A DNA stretch of 64,000 nucleotides from Mucilaginibacter sp. SG564. Lineage in GTDB: Bacteria > Bacteroidota > Bacteroidia > Sphingobacteriales > Sphingobacteriaceae. The notes under the pieces were generated by a model. That model ran no database searches. It had not been told where the DNA came from and saw only the letters and a list, made by a program, of their open reading frames with translations. Made by a program: the position numbers and the translations under genes. Below, one piece after another: positions 1-8,324 of this stretch. The stretch covers positions 345,806 to 409,805 of the forward strand of contig NZ_JABGNA010000004.1 in assembly GCF_013149275.1 (NCBI RefSeq). Reading direction: 5' to 3'. Every line of letters starts with the position of its first letter. The stretch's first letter is position 1.

Positions 1-688
1 CGCGGAACAATTTACCATTCACAATCATCCCCAAACCTATACCCCATCCCAGGTTGATCACCATAACTTCGTTTTGTGATTTAGCTATACCAAACTTCTG
101 TTCGGCCAGGGCTATCAGGCTGGAGTCGTTATCTATATACGTAGTGATACCCGTTTTAGCGGTCAAATAAGCGGTCAGGCTTTCGCCGCCAGCATCAAGA
201 TAGGTATAATTGATCCCTTCGGTAACGTTGATAAAGCCCGGCATCCCGATACCTATTCCGGCTATCTTTTCTTTGGCTACACGCGATCCTTTAATATAGT
301 TATTGATCTCTGCGGTTAACTTGCCCAGGGCATCAGGATTGTTCAAAAGTTTAAGTTCAAAAGTAACCATATCGGCTACCGCGTTATTCAACAGATCAAA
401 AAGCTGGATACGTGCTGTAAGCTGATCAAGTGCTATAGCCAGAATATACATGGTATTGGCTTTTACCGAATACATCAATGGCCTGCGGCCACCGCTTGAA
501 GGGGCATAACCATCTTCAACAACAAAACCTTCATCCATTAACTCATTTACAGCTTTGGCAATCGATGGTATACTTTTGTCAAATAATTCGCTCAGCTCCG
601 CGCATGACATCGCCTTATTAAAGTAAAGCGTTTTAATGATCATGTTTTTTAGCCTACCGCCCTTTACACCTTTGTTCTCCAGTTCCAT
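1..688 (-). CDS. ROK-family transcriptional regulator, 3' part cut off by window edge
   Basis: The reading frame runs from an ATG at 688 to the window edge without a stop, giving 229 residues of the N-terminal part. Residues 1-70 look like a winged helix-turn-helix (MELENKGVKGG start, then a helix pair containing SIPSIAKAVNELM). This is followed by a ROK sugar-kinase fold with GIGIGMPG and a DNDSSLIALAEQ stretch matching the ROK DNDANAAALAE signature. The HTH plus ROK order is that of NagC/XylR-type repressors that sense sugars or sugar phosphates. The zinc-binding C-terminal part lies outside the window, so effector class cannot be judged. The 5' side is a 748-bp intergenic region that carries one copy of a conserved two-copy element in the same orientation as this gene. 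Confidence 0.85.
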   Translation of the reverse strand, partial: MELENKGVKGGRLKNMIIKTLYFNKAMSCAELSELFDKSIPSIAKAVNELMDEGFVVEDGYAPSSGGRRPLMYSVKANTMYILAIALDQLTARIQLFDLLNNAVADMVTFELKLLNNPDALGKLTAEINNYIKGSRVAKEKIAGIGIGMPGFINVTEGINYTYLDAGGESLTAYLTAKTGITTYIDNDSSLIALAEQKFGIAKSQNEVMVINLGWGIGLGMIVNGKLFR

Positions 689-1436
689 TAAATAATTTAA
701 ATTGGGTTTATAAAAGGCAATGCCTTAGTGTTTTGAATTGTATAAAAATATAAATAAAGTATATAACTACAACTGTTATTATTACACTTAGCGAATACCT
801 GTATAATTGACAAAATTAATGAAACAATTGCCTACAGAAAGTAAAAAAAGTTATTGCATACAGGTATTGAGATATTGTACCAAAATTCCAGTGGGCGATT
901 TTCACCCCATGAGTTTATACTTGGCAAAAAACTTTTTAAACCTATGATTTTAACACTTTTTTAGTCAAAAATGAGGTAAAAAGACTCGATAATTGCCCGT
1001 TTTAACAAAACTTTAAGGCCATTTTAACACTTTTTAACAAATTTTTAGCCTGTTTTAAAAGGTTTAAAAAGTATCAATACATTGATTTTCAAATAACGAA
1101 ATACAAAAAGATCGGTTTTTATATTGTTTTTCTCCTTAACCAAACAGCCCGGAACTTTGACAAAGTTCCGGGCTGTCTGGTACGTAAATATATCAAAAAT
1201 TCCTGATAACTAAAAATGAATTTACGTGATGATCACTCTGGTTATGATCAATAATTACTGTATTAAATACCTGTTCTATAGCTGTCTGACAGACCATGGT
1301 CGGCAAGAAAAAAAAATCACAAACAGTTAAAACCAAAATCTGTTTTATGGGTTACTTTCATACTCCTTTGAAAAACTTCACTTTTTTTTCCAAACAGTTA
1401 ATAATTAGTACATTTATGCATTAAAATCTAAACCAA
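689..1436. other. Long intergenic region between the ROK gene and the lipoprotein cluster
   Basis: No coding sequence is apparent. The stretch holds the 5' region of the ROK gene, one copy of the conserved two-copy element (925-1190), a short palindrome around 1284-1294 (GTCTGACAGAC), and the presumed promoter of the lipoprotein operon. The best -7-like match is TACATTTA near 1409, about 20 nt before the ATG at 1437. The region is A+T-rich. Confidence 0.6.
925..1190 (-). ncRNA. Copy A of a two-copy conserved intergenic element with a 5' hairpin (candidate structured RNA or leader)
   Basis: The segment aligns along about 265 bp with 46792-47065, in the same orientation relative to the downstream minus-strand gene. 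Read on the minus strand, the order is a hairpin (1140-1180), a GGTTAAGGAGAAAAA block, an A+T-rich stretch with a conserved ATTTGAA/TATCAAT core, then two copies of AAAAAGTGTTAAAAT (1021-1035 and 947-961), and a final AAAAAGTTTTTTG block. A -7-like TATATTTA box lies just before the hairpin, so a transcript would start at or near the stem. No convincing ORF follows the purine-rich block. What is seen is the conservation and the stem; that it is an RNA is inference. It could also be a protein-binding leader. Confidence 0.5.
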
Positions 1437-2327
1437 ATGAAACAGAAAATTATACTCTACAGCATTTGTTTATGCCTGTTTTTTGCCTGTAAAAAGGACA
1501 AAAAGACACCCGACCCTGATACTAAGCTATACCCCATAAGCTTTAATGTATCGGGCTTTTCGCAAACCAATGTACCTACTGCAGATAAGGCAAAAACAAA
1601 TTCCCTCACCATACAGGCTACGGATACCATACCTGTACAATCTTTGTATTATGCGGTATATGTGGATCGTGGGCCGCTATATGGTCATGGGCCTTTGGTG
1701 ACTTACAGACGCGTTTTGAAAGGCGATCAAAACTTTGGCCAGTTTAAAGATAATCTGCCAGCGGGGACTTATCAAGCCTTGTTTTGTGGAGGATCAAATA
1801 ACTTAATTTTTGACATTCCCGATGTAGCCTTCTATTATAATACCCATACATGGGACGATACCTTTTATAAAGTTGTACCTTTTACGGTAACTTCCGGGCC
1901 TGTAAACCAATCGGTTGTTATACCCCGGAGAACTGCAAAATTATCTTTAGTAATAAAAGATGCCATACCAACCGGAACCTCAAAAATAGTGGTACATTTT
2001 TCTGATTCATCTTCAATAAAGCCCTATTATCCACCCGCTTCTTTAGTTACCAATCAAACCACCCAGGTTATTAATGCGACAGATGCGGGTAAAGCAAATT
2101 ATACTTTTAGCATGAATACCCTAAATGATACCAGGCCATTTGATGTAACAGTTGATTATTACGGCCCCAACCCAGTTGGGCCCCTGGGTACAAAAATCAT
2201 CAAAAACGTGGTATGTAAACCCAATACCAGAACCATACTTTCCGGATACTTATTTACCCAGGATAATGGCCAGTTTACGATAACGGTTAATCAGGATTGG
2301 AATCCACCTGTAAATGTTAATTTTTAA
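1437..2327 (+). CDS. Exported lipoprotein, type A paralogue 1 (FimB/Mfa2-like)
   Basis: 296 residues. The N-terminus is a lipoprotein signal peptide with lipobox LFFAC, Cys18, followed by KKDKK. A lysine/acid-rich tail after the Cys is typical of Bacteroidota lipoproteins exported to the cell surface (inference). The mature part appears all-beta. It has a first domain with LYPISFNVSGFSQ and QFKDNLPAGTYQALF, and a second with VIKDAIPTGTSKIVV and a closing VVCKPNTRTILSGYLF strand. That pattern resembles two-domain FimB/Mfa2 fimbrial anchor lipoproteins, but no diagnostic motif proves it. It is clearly paralogous to the gene at 3303-4187, and more distantly to the two type B genes. It is the first of four genes on one strand, followed by the next after 20 bp. 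Confidence 0.75.
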   Translation: MKQKIILYSICLCLFFACKKDKKTPDPDTKLYPISFNVSGFSQTNVPTADKAKTNSLTIQATDTIPVQSLYYAVYVDRGPLYGHGPLVTYRRVLKGDQNFGQFKDNLPAGTYQALFCGGSNNLIFDIPDVAFYYNTHTWDDTFYKVVPFTVTSGPVNQSVVIPRRTAKLSLVIKDAIPTGTSKIVVHFSDSSSIKPYYPPASLVTNQTTQVINATDAGKANYTFSMNTLNDTRPFDVTVDYYGPNPVGPLGTKIIKNVVCKPNTRTILSGYLFTQDNGQFTITVNQDWNPPVNVNF

Positions 2328-2347
2328 TTGTCTTAAATCTAATCCAA

Positions 2348-3259
2348 ATGAAAAGAGCTTTAATTTGCTTCACTTTAATAAGCATAGCACTATTATCGTG
2401 TAAAAAAGACCATCATACTCAAACAACTGAGCCTACAGGTAAACTGTATCCGGTTTCCTTTAATATTTCAAGCTTTAGTCAGGTAAACGTTCCTGACAAC
2501 CAAAACAGCAAAATCAAAATAAATGCTGTTGATCCTTCGGCAACCAGTATCGTTAAACTGGTTTATAAATTATTCGATTCTAACAACGTACTTAAAAAAA
2601 CAGTATTCATCAAAAAGGGCGCTCCCAATTTTGGAACATTTACAGACAGTATCCCTGCCGGTAGTTATAAAGCAGTATTTCTTGGGCTAAAGGACTCCGC
2701 CAATTACATAGGTACTTACGCGGGTGACCCAACCCGTTTTTCTTATTATTATGCTACTGGTATTGCATTTCCGGAAACATTTTACAGCAATGCCAGCTTC
2801 ACTGTTGGTAATGCCCCTGTACAGCAGAGTATTGTTTTGCAAAGATTAAATTCAGAAGTATTAGTTATCATTAAGGATGCTATCCCTCCCAAAACAGCCA
2901 GCATTACTATAGATATCACCGGAAATTTTGTATGCTCTTATCTTGATGGAAAATCGTCAGGTTCCATATCAGCAGGGATTGCCACAGTTGCTATTACCAG
3001 TAGCAATATAGGCACAACTAATTTCCAGTTAGGCCCAAGGAGCGTATTTAATAATACTACACCCGTTACAGTTTCAATTACGGCTAAAGCAGCTGATGGT
3101 ACCATCATGGTGCAAAAAACAATTGGCAATGTAACACTTCAGCCAAATACCAGAACTATATTAACCGGTAACGTATTTACTAATAGCGCTGGCACCGGAG
3201 GACTTGCCGTAACATTCAATCCAGATTACAATACCACTGATATTAATCAAAGTTTTTAA
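2348..3259 (+). CDS. Exported lipoprotein, type B paralogue 1 (FimB/Mfa2-like)
   Basis: 303 residues with lipobox LLSC (Cys18), then KKDHH. Same layout as the type A protein: a short linker, LYPVSFNISSFSQ, an NFGTFTDSIPAGSYKAVF turn, then a second beta-domain with VIIKDAIPPKTASITI and a terminal VTLQPNTRTILTGNVF strand. It differs from type A in a longer middle region and an FNPDYNTTDINQSF-type C-terminus. The gene at 4210-5112 is its closest relative. The A-B spacing is 20 bp, so the pair is probably co-transcribed and may act as a pair on the cell surface. Function is unknown; cell-surface fimbria-like anchoring is only a family-level guess. Confidence 0.75.
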   Translation: MKRALICFTLISIALLSCKKDHHTQTTEPTGKLYPVSFNISSFSQVNVPDNQNSKIKINAVDPSATSIVKLVYKLFDSNNVLKKTVFIKKGAPNFGTFTDSIPAGSYKAVFLGLKDSANYIGTYAGDPTRFSYYYATGIAFPETFYSNASFTVGNAPVQQSIVLQRLNSEVLVIIKDAIPPKTASITIDITGNFVCSYLDGKSSGSISAGIATVAITSSNIGTTNFQLGPRSVFNNTTPVTVSITAKAADGTIMVQKTIGNVTLQPNTRTILTGNVFTNSAGTGGLAVTFNPDYNTTDINQSF

Positions 3260-3302
3260 ATGAACGGCTATCAATTCATAAAATATTCAAAACCCAAAAT
3301 TG

Positions 3303-4187
3303 ATGAAACAGAAAATTTTACTTTGCGGCATCTGCGTTCTATTGCTTTTTGCCTGTAAAAAGGATAAAAAAGCGCCCGATACCAAACTTTACCCTATCAC
3401 TTTTAAAGTATCTGGCTTTTCGCAAAGCGCAGTGCCTTTAGATAGTAAAACAAAAACAAATTCCCTCGGCACGCAGGCCACAGATACAGTGCCTGTGCAA
3501 TTATTGTATTATAGCTTATACAATAGTGACGGGTTATTAGTTTCTGCCAGAAATGTTAAGAAAGGTGATGCTAACTTTGGTCAGTTTAACGAAAATGTGC
3601 CTGCAGGAAATTATAAGGCTGTATTTTGTGGGGGATCAAATAATTTACTGGCTTACAGAACATTCTTCACTTATATTACCCGACCAGATATTGAGGGAGG
3701 CCCGGCTTATTGGGATGACACTTTTTTTAAGTTGATCCCTTTTACTGTAACCAATACAGGCATAAATCAATCAGTTACACTTTCCAGGGCAACAGCGCGA
3801 TTAGCTATAGTGTTGAAGGATGCCATACCAACAGGCACATCAAAAATAGTGGTAAAATTTCAAGACACATCCGCCATAGGATCCGACGGGTTACATCACT
3901 TCCAAGCCATCAATACAACTACAAAAACTATTACTACAGCAGATGTTGGCACTACAAATTATACTATTGTTATGAATACGCTAAATAATATTAAGCCTTT
4001 TGATGTAACGATTGATTATTATGGAGCTAATCCATCCGGGCCACTGGGTACAAAAACCATTAAAAATGTAGTTTGTAAAACTAATTACATCACTACACTC
4101 TCCGGAAATTTATTTACCCAGGGCAACGCTCAATTTGTATTAGCGATTGATCAGGATTGGGGGGCACCGGTAAACGTTAGTTTTTAA
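3303..4187 (+). CDS. Exported lipoprotein, type A paralogue 2 (FimB/Mfa2-like)
   Basis: 294 residues from the ATG at 3303; an in-frame TTG three bases earlier is a weaker choice because the paralogue at 1437 begins MKQKI. Lipobox LLFAC followed by KKDKK. By eye roughly 60 percent of residues are shared with the type A gene at 1437-2327, including FSVSGFSQ-like strands, QFNENVPAGNYKAVF, LKDAIPTGTSKIVV and the C-terminal DQDWGAPVNVSF, where the first copy has NQDWNPPVNVNF. The insertion around GGSNNLLAYRTFF is the most divergent part, which suggests a variable exposed loop. It arose with its neighbour by duplication of an A-B gene pair. Confidence 0.75.
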   Translation: MKQKILLCGICVLLLFACKKDKKAPDTKLYPITFKVSGFSQSAVPLDSKTKTNSLGTQATDTVPVQLLYYSLYNSDGLLVSARNVKKGDANFGQFNENVPAGNYKAVFCGGSNNLLAYRTFFTYITRPDIEGGPAYWDDTFFKLIPFTVTNTGINQSVTLSRATARLAIVLKDAIPTGTSKIVVKFQDTSAIGSDGLHHFQAINTTTKTITTADVGTTNYTIVMNTLNNIKPFDVTIDYYGANPSGPLGTKTIKNVVCKTNYITTLSGNLFTQGNAQFVLAIDQDWGAPVNVSF

Positions 4188-4209
4188 TTTTACTTAATTC
4201 TTTCCAGAT

Positions 4210-5112
4210 ATGAAAAAGGCTTTATTTATATATTTTACCTTGCTTGGTGTTACATTGTTATCATGCAAAAAAGATAACCATACAAAAACTAACCCTACAG
4301 GTAAACTTTATCCCGTTTCTTTTAGCTTATCGGGCTTCACGTCGACAATCGACCCCATTGAGCAAAATAGTAAGATCAAGGTAAACACTGTCGATCCTTC
4401 GGCAAGTACAGTTGTTAAATTGATATATAAACTTTTTGATTCTAATAACTCACTCAAAAAAACGCTAATTATTAATAAAGGGGCACCCAACTTCGGAACA
4501 ATTGCAGATAGCCTTGTAGCAGGCACTTATACGGCCGCATTTGTTGGTTTAACCGATACTATTCCTGCTGACTTCGGAGATACTGGACTCATTTTTAATT
4601 ACCGTACTTATGCTTACTTTCCGGAAACATTTTATAGCAATGTTCACTTTACCGTTGGCAATACATCCGTACAACAGAATTCAGTTTTAAAACGATTAAA
4701 TTCCGAGATACAGGTAGTTATTAAGGATGCCATTCCATCAGGGGTATCCCGGATTAATATAACTGTTTTAGGTGCATATCAAGCATGTACTTATTTGGAT
4801 GGAAAGTCTACAGGATCAAATACCGGCGGAACATCGTCTACGCCCGTAACCAATGCTAATGTAGGTACAACCAATTTTCCATTAAGTCCCGTAACACGTT
4901 TATTCAATAATACATCAACAGTGACTATCCTTATTGATGCCATATCTCCTAATGGCACAGACGTAGCTTTCAAAACGATTAATAACGTAACGCTTCAGCC
5001 AAACGTCAGGACCATATTAACGGGTAATGTATTTTCGAATGATGGTAGCCCCGGAGGGTTTGCCGTATCATTTGATTCAAATTACAGTGGCAATCTTAGC
5101 CAGGGATTCTAA
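4210..5112 (+). CDS. Exported lipoprotein, type B paralogue 2 (FimB/Mfa2-like)
   Basis: 300 residues; lipobox LLSC then KKDNH. It matches the type B gene at 2348-3259 throughout: KLYPVSFSLSGF, KIKVNTVDPSAS, NFGTIADSLVAGTYTAAF, FPETFYSNVHFTVGN, VVIKDAIPSGVSRINI and VTLQPNVRTILTGNVF. It is the last gene of the four-gene array and is followed 11 bp later by a strong hairpin with a T-run, so the four genes look like one transcription unit. As for its relatives, secretion and lipidation are visible, while a FimB/Mfa2-like role is only suggested by the two-domain beta pattern. Confidence 0.75.
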   Translation: MKKALFIYFTLLGVTLLSCKKDNHTKTNPTGKLYPVSFSLSGFTSTIDPIEQNSKIKVNTVDPSASTVVKLIYKLFDSNNSLKKTLIINKGAPNFGTIADSLVAGTYTAAFVGLTDTIPADFGDTGLIFNYRTYAYFPETFYSNVHFTVGNTSVQQNSVLKRLNSEIQVVIKDAIPSGVSRINITVLGAYQACTYLDGKSTGSNTGGTSSTPVTNANVGTTNFPLSPVTRLFNNTSTVTILIDAISPNGTDVAFKTINNVTLQPNVRTILTGNVFSNDGSPGGFAVSFDSNYSGNLSQGF

Positions 5113-5123
5113 ATAATTTAATA

Positions 5124-5161
5124 CGTGGAGGATGGGCAGATGGCCCCTCCACGTTTTTTTT
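5124..5161 (+). terminator. Rho-independent terminator of the lipoprotein array
   Basis: Stem CGTGGAGG (5124-5131) pairs with CCTCCACG (5146-5153), followed by eight T. It lies directly after the fourth lipoprotein gene. Confidence 0.85.
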
Positions 5162-5171
5162 AAACAGATGA

Positions 5172-5606
5172 TTACTCTCCGCCAAAATCTTCTATAACCC
5201 CAAAATATTCGTCCCAATTGGGGTCATCGTCAACGCTGATGTCGATAGGTAATGGATCAAAAATTGCCAAAGCTTCGTTCAACCTTTGGCCGGCCATGTT
5301 AATATCAGTGGTATAAAATGCCCACCATCTTTCGTTATCACAGGTAAAAACAAAAGCCAGTATGGTTTGGTTATCTCCCTCAAAAGCATCCACAAGCGCA
5401 TCCTCAACACTGGCCATCAGATCCATATCTTTCTGCGTCGGGAGCAAAGAATCATCAAAACTTTCGTAAGTCCAGATAATGTCCATCCGACGTGGGTATA
5501 AACCCGATTCTATAAAATCCTGAAGGTTAGGCCTGTACCTGACCAATCCGGGTATTTCGTCGTCGGTTACAAAATCAATACCAACCCATGAATCATCTAA
5601 TTTCAT
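5172..5606 (-). CDS. DUF695-like protein
   Basis: 144 residues from the ATG at 5606 (MKLDDSWVGIDFV); a TTG at 5621 is in frame but sits against the terminator hairpin and is unlikely. The sequence is acidic, without signal peptide or membrane segment. It has the layout I associate with DUF695: an N-terminal GIDFV strand, a conserved WTYES turn, an acidic helix LMASVEDALVDAF, then ILAFVFTCDNERWWAFYTTD and a C-terminal DDDPNWDEY. Biochemical function of that family is not known. The gene follows the GH3 gene on the same strand, but a strong terminator separates them, so it probably has its own promoter or is expressed by read-through. Confidence 0.65.
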   Translation of the reverse strand: MKLDDSWVGIDFVTDDEIPGLVRYRPNLQDFIESGLYPRRMDIIWTYESFDDSLLPTQKDMDLMASVEDALVDAFEGDNQTILAFVFTCDNERWWAFYTTDINMAGQRLNEALAIFDPLPIDISVDDDPNWDEYFGVIEDFGGE

Positions 5607-5621
5607 ATCCCAATAATACAA

Positions 5622-5660
5622 AAAAGACTTCCGAAGTTTCCTAAACTTCGGAAGTCTTTT
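5622..5660. terminator. Perfect 18-bp stem terminator downstream of the GH3 gene
   Basis: Arms 5622-5639 and 5643-5660 are exact inverse complements with a 3-nt loop and A/T tracts on both sides. On the minus strand a T-run follows the stem, so it would end the transcript of the GH3 gene. Confidence 0.85.
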
Positions 5661-5702
5661 CCAGCTATTTAGCTTTAAGCTTTTCGCCTTTGGCTTTAAG
5701 CC

Positions 5703-8120
5703 TTATTGTACTTCAAACTCTTTTTTCAATTTAATATCCACCGATGAGCTGCCTATCATGACCATGAATTTGCCGGGTTCAACCGTCCAGTTCATGTTTT
5801 TATCCAGTATGGCCAGGTCGTCAGGGTGCAGGGTAAATTGTACAATTTTCTTTTCGCCGGGGGCCAGGTTTACGCGTTCAAAGCCGCGCAGATCATACTC
5901 GTAAGTGGTTACACTGCTTACTTCGTCTTTAAGGTATAGTTGCACTACCTCATCGCCTTTGCGGCTGCCGGTATTGGTTACATCCACGCTCACTTGTACA
6001 TCGCCTTGTGCGTTTTCTTTCTCGGGCGATATCTGCAGGTTGCTGTATTCAAACTTGGTATAGCTTAAGCCATAGCCGTAAGGGTACAATGCGCCGTTCA
6101 CACTGGTTTTGCCCCAGCTGTTTTCGCCGCCCTGGCTGGCCTGTGAGGCTGGCTTAAACGGAAAGTTAAATTCAATTTGCCCGGTAGTTTTTGGGAAGGT
6201 TATAGGTAGTCTGCCACCTGGGTTATTATCGCCAAACAGGGTTTCGGCAACAACCTTACCGCTTTCGGGGCCGGGGAACCAGGCTTCGAGTATGGCCGGT
6301 ACAAATTTATTTTCCCAGTTGATGGTGAGCGGTTGCCCGTTGATCATCACCATCACTACCGGTTTGCCGGTAGCCTGTAGTGCCTGGATCAGTTTTAACT
6401 GCCTGCCGGGTAAATTTAGTCCTGTACGGGACAGGCTCTCGCCTACCCTTTCAAAGTCTTCGCCTACCACAGCTATTACTACGTCGGCCTGTTTGGCTTG
6501 TGTTACCGCCGAATCAATACCGGCTTGCTCCTGCGCCGTAAGCGGTGTTTCAATGATCTCACTTTCGGGCCAGGTGGCATCCACTACGTTACAGCCTTTG
6601 GCATAGGTAACATTTACATCCTTACCCACATAATTTTTAATCCCGTCCAACACATTGGTAACCGGGTTGTGCGACGGGCCGTAACGGCTGGTTGCATAGT
6701 TTTTTTCGGCAGCCAGCGGACCAGTCACCAGTATGTTTTTCAATTTGCTTTTATCCAAAGGCAACAGATCGCCCTGGTTCTTCAACAATACCATCGATTC
6801 ACGATTCATTTGCAACGACATAGCATTATCAGCCGCCGTATGCACTTTCTTGTCGGATGATTTTGGATCTTTTACATACGGGTCATCAAACAAACCCAGG
6901 CGGAATTTTACCCGCAGCACATCACCAACCCGGGAGTCAACTACTTTCATAGAAAGCTTGTTTTCTTTGATCAGCTCGCGCAGGGGCATAATATAAGTTT
7001 GAGGCATGGTGAAGTTGGTGCGCACGTTTAGTCCGGCTTCTACGGCCTGTCTTACTGCTTCTTTATAATCACCTGCAACGTGATGTTTGGAGTAAAGGTA
7101 TTCCACCGCCTCGCTATCGGATACCACATAGCCGTTGAAGCCAAATTTCTGGCGAAGCAGCTCGGTTAAGAAGTAATAACTGCCGGTAATGGGCACGCCA
7201 TCCCAATCGTTATAACTGCTCATAACACCCATAGGGTGCGCCTCCTGTATTACCCGGCGAAATGGGTACAGGTAGATCTGGTACATCTCGCGCGGGGCCA
7301 CATGCGGATCGGTACGGGCGCTGCCGTCGCGACCACCTTTAGGCACACTGTATACCGCGAAATGTTTCAGGGTTGAGGCTACGCCCTCCTCCTGGATACC
7401 CAGCACCATTTGTTTACCCAGTTCGGCAATGTGAAAAGGGTTTTCGCCATAACACTCCACTACCCGGCCCCAACGCTGATCGCGCGCAGGGTCAAGAATG
7501 GGTGCATAAACGTTAGTATATCCCAGTGCTTTAGCCTCGCGGCCAACGGTTTGCCCGGCCTGGCGTACCAGTTGTTTATCAAAAGTACTGCCGATAGATA
7601 TGGGCGCAGGCAAAGGTGTGGCCCGGTCATGATTGAGGCCGTGGATGCCTTCGTTGGTAAAATCAACCGGGATACCCAGTCGGGTTTCTTCTACAAACCA
7701 TTTTTGGATGGTATTAATGGCCGAAGCATGTTTGCTGTAGGGGAAAGAATATTCGGTGTACGCCCTGTCGGTTGTGGAAACCAAATTGTTTAGCTCCTCG
7801 TCGATATTGGCAATACCATCTTTCCAAACCTCGTTTTTCCATGACTCGGCTGGCATTTCTTCTTTTAAAACCCGTTTGTAGCCATAAAGGGTGGCCATTT
7901 GGCAGGTTTTCTCTTCAACGGTCATCTGGCTTAGCAAGTCCGCAACGCGTTTATCAACGGTTTGCGAGGGGTCTTCAAAAACGTCCATTTTGCCGTTCTT
8001 GTTAAAATCAACCCAGCCTTTATGGTAAATGTTTTTTTGTTGTGCCGATGCGGATAGGGCTAATCCGGCGATCAGCGCGGAAGCCATGCCTGCGCGGCAC
8101 AGGGAGTACTTTTTTCTCAT
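5703..8120 (-). CDS. bglX: Secreted glycoside hydrolase family 3 beta-glycosidase
   Basis: 805 residues. A signal peptide (residues 1-26, ending ALSASAQQ) sends it to the periplasm. A short DFNKNGKMDVFED stretch (38-50) resembles a calcium loop. The GH3 N-terminal barrel follows with KHF at 252-254 and the nucleophile motif VVSDSEA, Asp335. The GH3 C-terminal alpha/beta domain (about 440-660) contains GEDFERVGES. A fibronectin-III-like domain ends the protein (GDEVVQLYLKD to KEFEVQ). This is the full-length BglX layout, which hydrolyses terminal beta-glucosides or beta-xylosides; substrate cannot be fixed from sequence. Upstream lie a TATATTTG -7 box and a perfect CGAAAACGTTTTCG palindrome, so it is probably regulated by a LacI-type protein. 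Confidence 0.9.
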   Translation of the reverse strand: MRKKYSLCRAGMASALIAGLALSASAQQKNIYHKGWVDFNKNGKMDVFEDPSQTVDKRVADLLSQMTVEEKTCQMATLYGYKRVLKEEMPAESWKNEVWKDGIANIDEELNNLVSTTDRAYTEYSFPYSKHASAINTIQKWFVEETRLGIPVDFTNEGIHGLNHDRATPLPAPISIGSTFDKQLVRQAGQTVGREAKALGYTNVYAPILDPARDQRWGRVVECYGENPFHIAELGKQMVLGIQEEGVASTLKHFAVYSVPKGGRDGSARTDPHVAPREMYQIYLYPFRRVIQEAHPMGVMSSYNDWDGVPITGSYYFLTELLRQKFGFNGYVVSDSEAVEYLYSKHHVAGDYKEAVRQAVEAGLNVRTNFTMPQTYIMPLRELIKENKLSMKVVDSRVGDVLRVKFRLGLFDDPYVKDPKSSDKKVHTAADNAMSLQMNRESMVLLKNQGDLLPLDKSKLKNILVTGPLAAEKNYATSRYGPSHNPVTNVLDGIKNYVGKDVNVTYAKGCNVVDATWPESEIIETPLTAQEQAGIDSAVTQAKQADVVIAVVGEDFERVGESLSRTGLNLPGRQLKLIQALQATGKPVVMVMINGQPLTINWENKFVPAILEAWFPGPESGKVVAETLFGDNNPGGRLPITFPKTTGQIEFNFPFKPASQASQGGENSWGKTSVNGALYPYGYGLSYTKFEYSNLQISPEKENAQGDVQVSVDVTNTGSRKGDEVVQLYLKDEVSSVTTYEYDLRGFERVNLAPGEKKIVQFTLHPDDLAILDKNMNWTVEPGKFMVMIGSSSVDIKLKKEFEVQ

Positions 8121-8145
8121 GCAGATATAATTGGGGTTACTACGC

Positions 8146-8153
8146 CAAATATA
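8146..8153 (-). promoter_or_regulatory. Putative -7 box TATATTTG of the GH3 gene
   Basis: Exact match to the Bacteroidota TAnnTTTG -7 consensus on the minus strand, 25 nt before the ATG at 8120. A clear -33 TTTG was not seen. Confidence 0.5.
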
Positions 8154-8197
8154 TGTTTTAAGAGTTCTGCTGGCTTATACACACCTTACAGAAGTTA

Positions 8198-8211
8198 CGA
8201 AAACGTTTTCG
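8198..8211. promoter_or_regulatory. Palindromic operator CGAAAACGTTTTCG (LacI-type)
   Basis: A perfect 14-bp palindrome with central CG, the form of LacI/GalR-family operators. It lies 45-58 bp upstream of the -7 box of the GH3 gene, a position more suited to an activator or upstream operator than to simple promoter occlusion. No LacI gene is in the window. Confidence 0.5.
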
Positions 8212-8236
8212 GAAGGATTGATTATCCCTGCAGGCC

Positions 8237-8309
8237 TGTCATCCTGAGCTTGTCGAAGGACGCGCGTAAAGGCCCCGCCCACCATACTTCGACGGAGCTC
8301 AGTATGACA
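8237..8309. repeat. GTCAT-type intergenic palindrome
   Basis: Begins TGTCATCCTGAGCTTGTCGA and ends in the inverse complement form (TTCGACGGAGCTCAGTATGACA), an imperfect 73-bp palindrome. It is one of at least five such elements in the window with TGTCAT / ATGACA ends. Confidence 0.75.
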
Positions 8310-8324
8310 CCCTGTTTAAAATTA

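Noticed and set aside
6109..8005. Several long plus-strand frames opposite the GH3 gene
   Set aside because: Antisense shadows of a strongly conserved enzyme gene; no motif or own signals.
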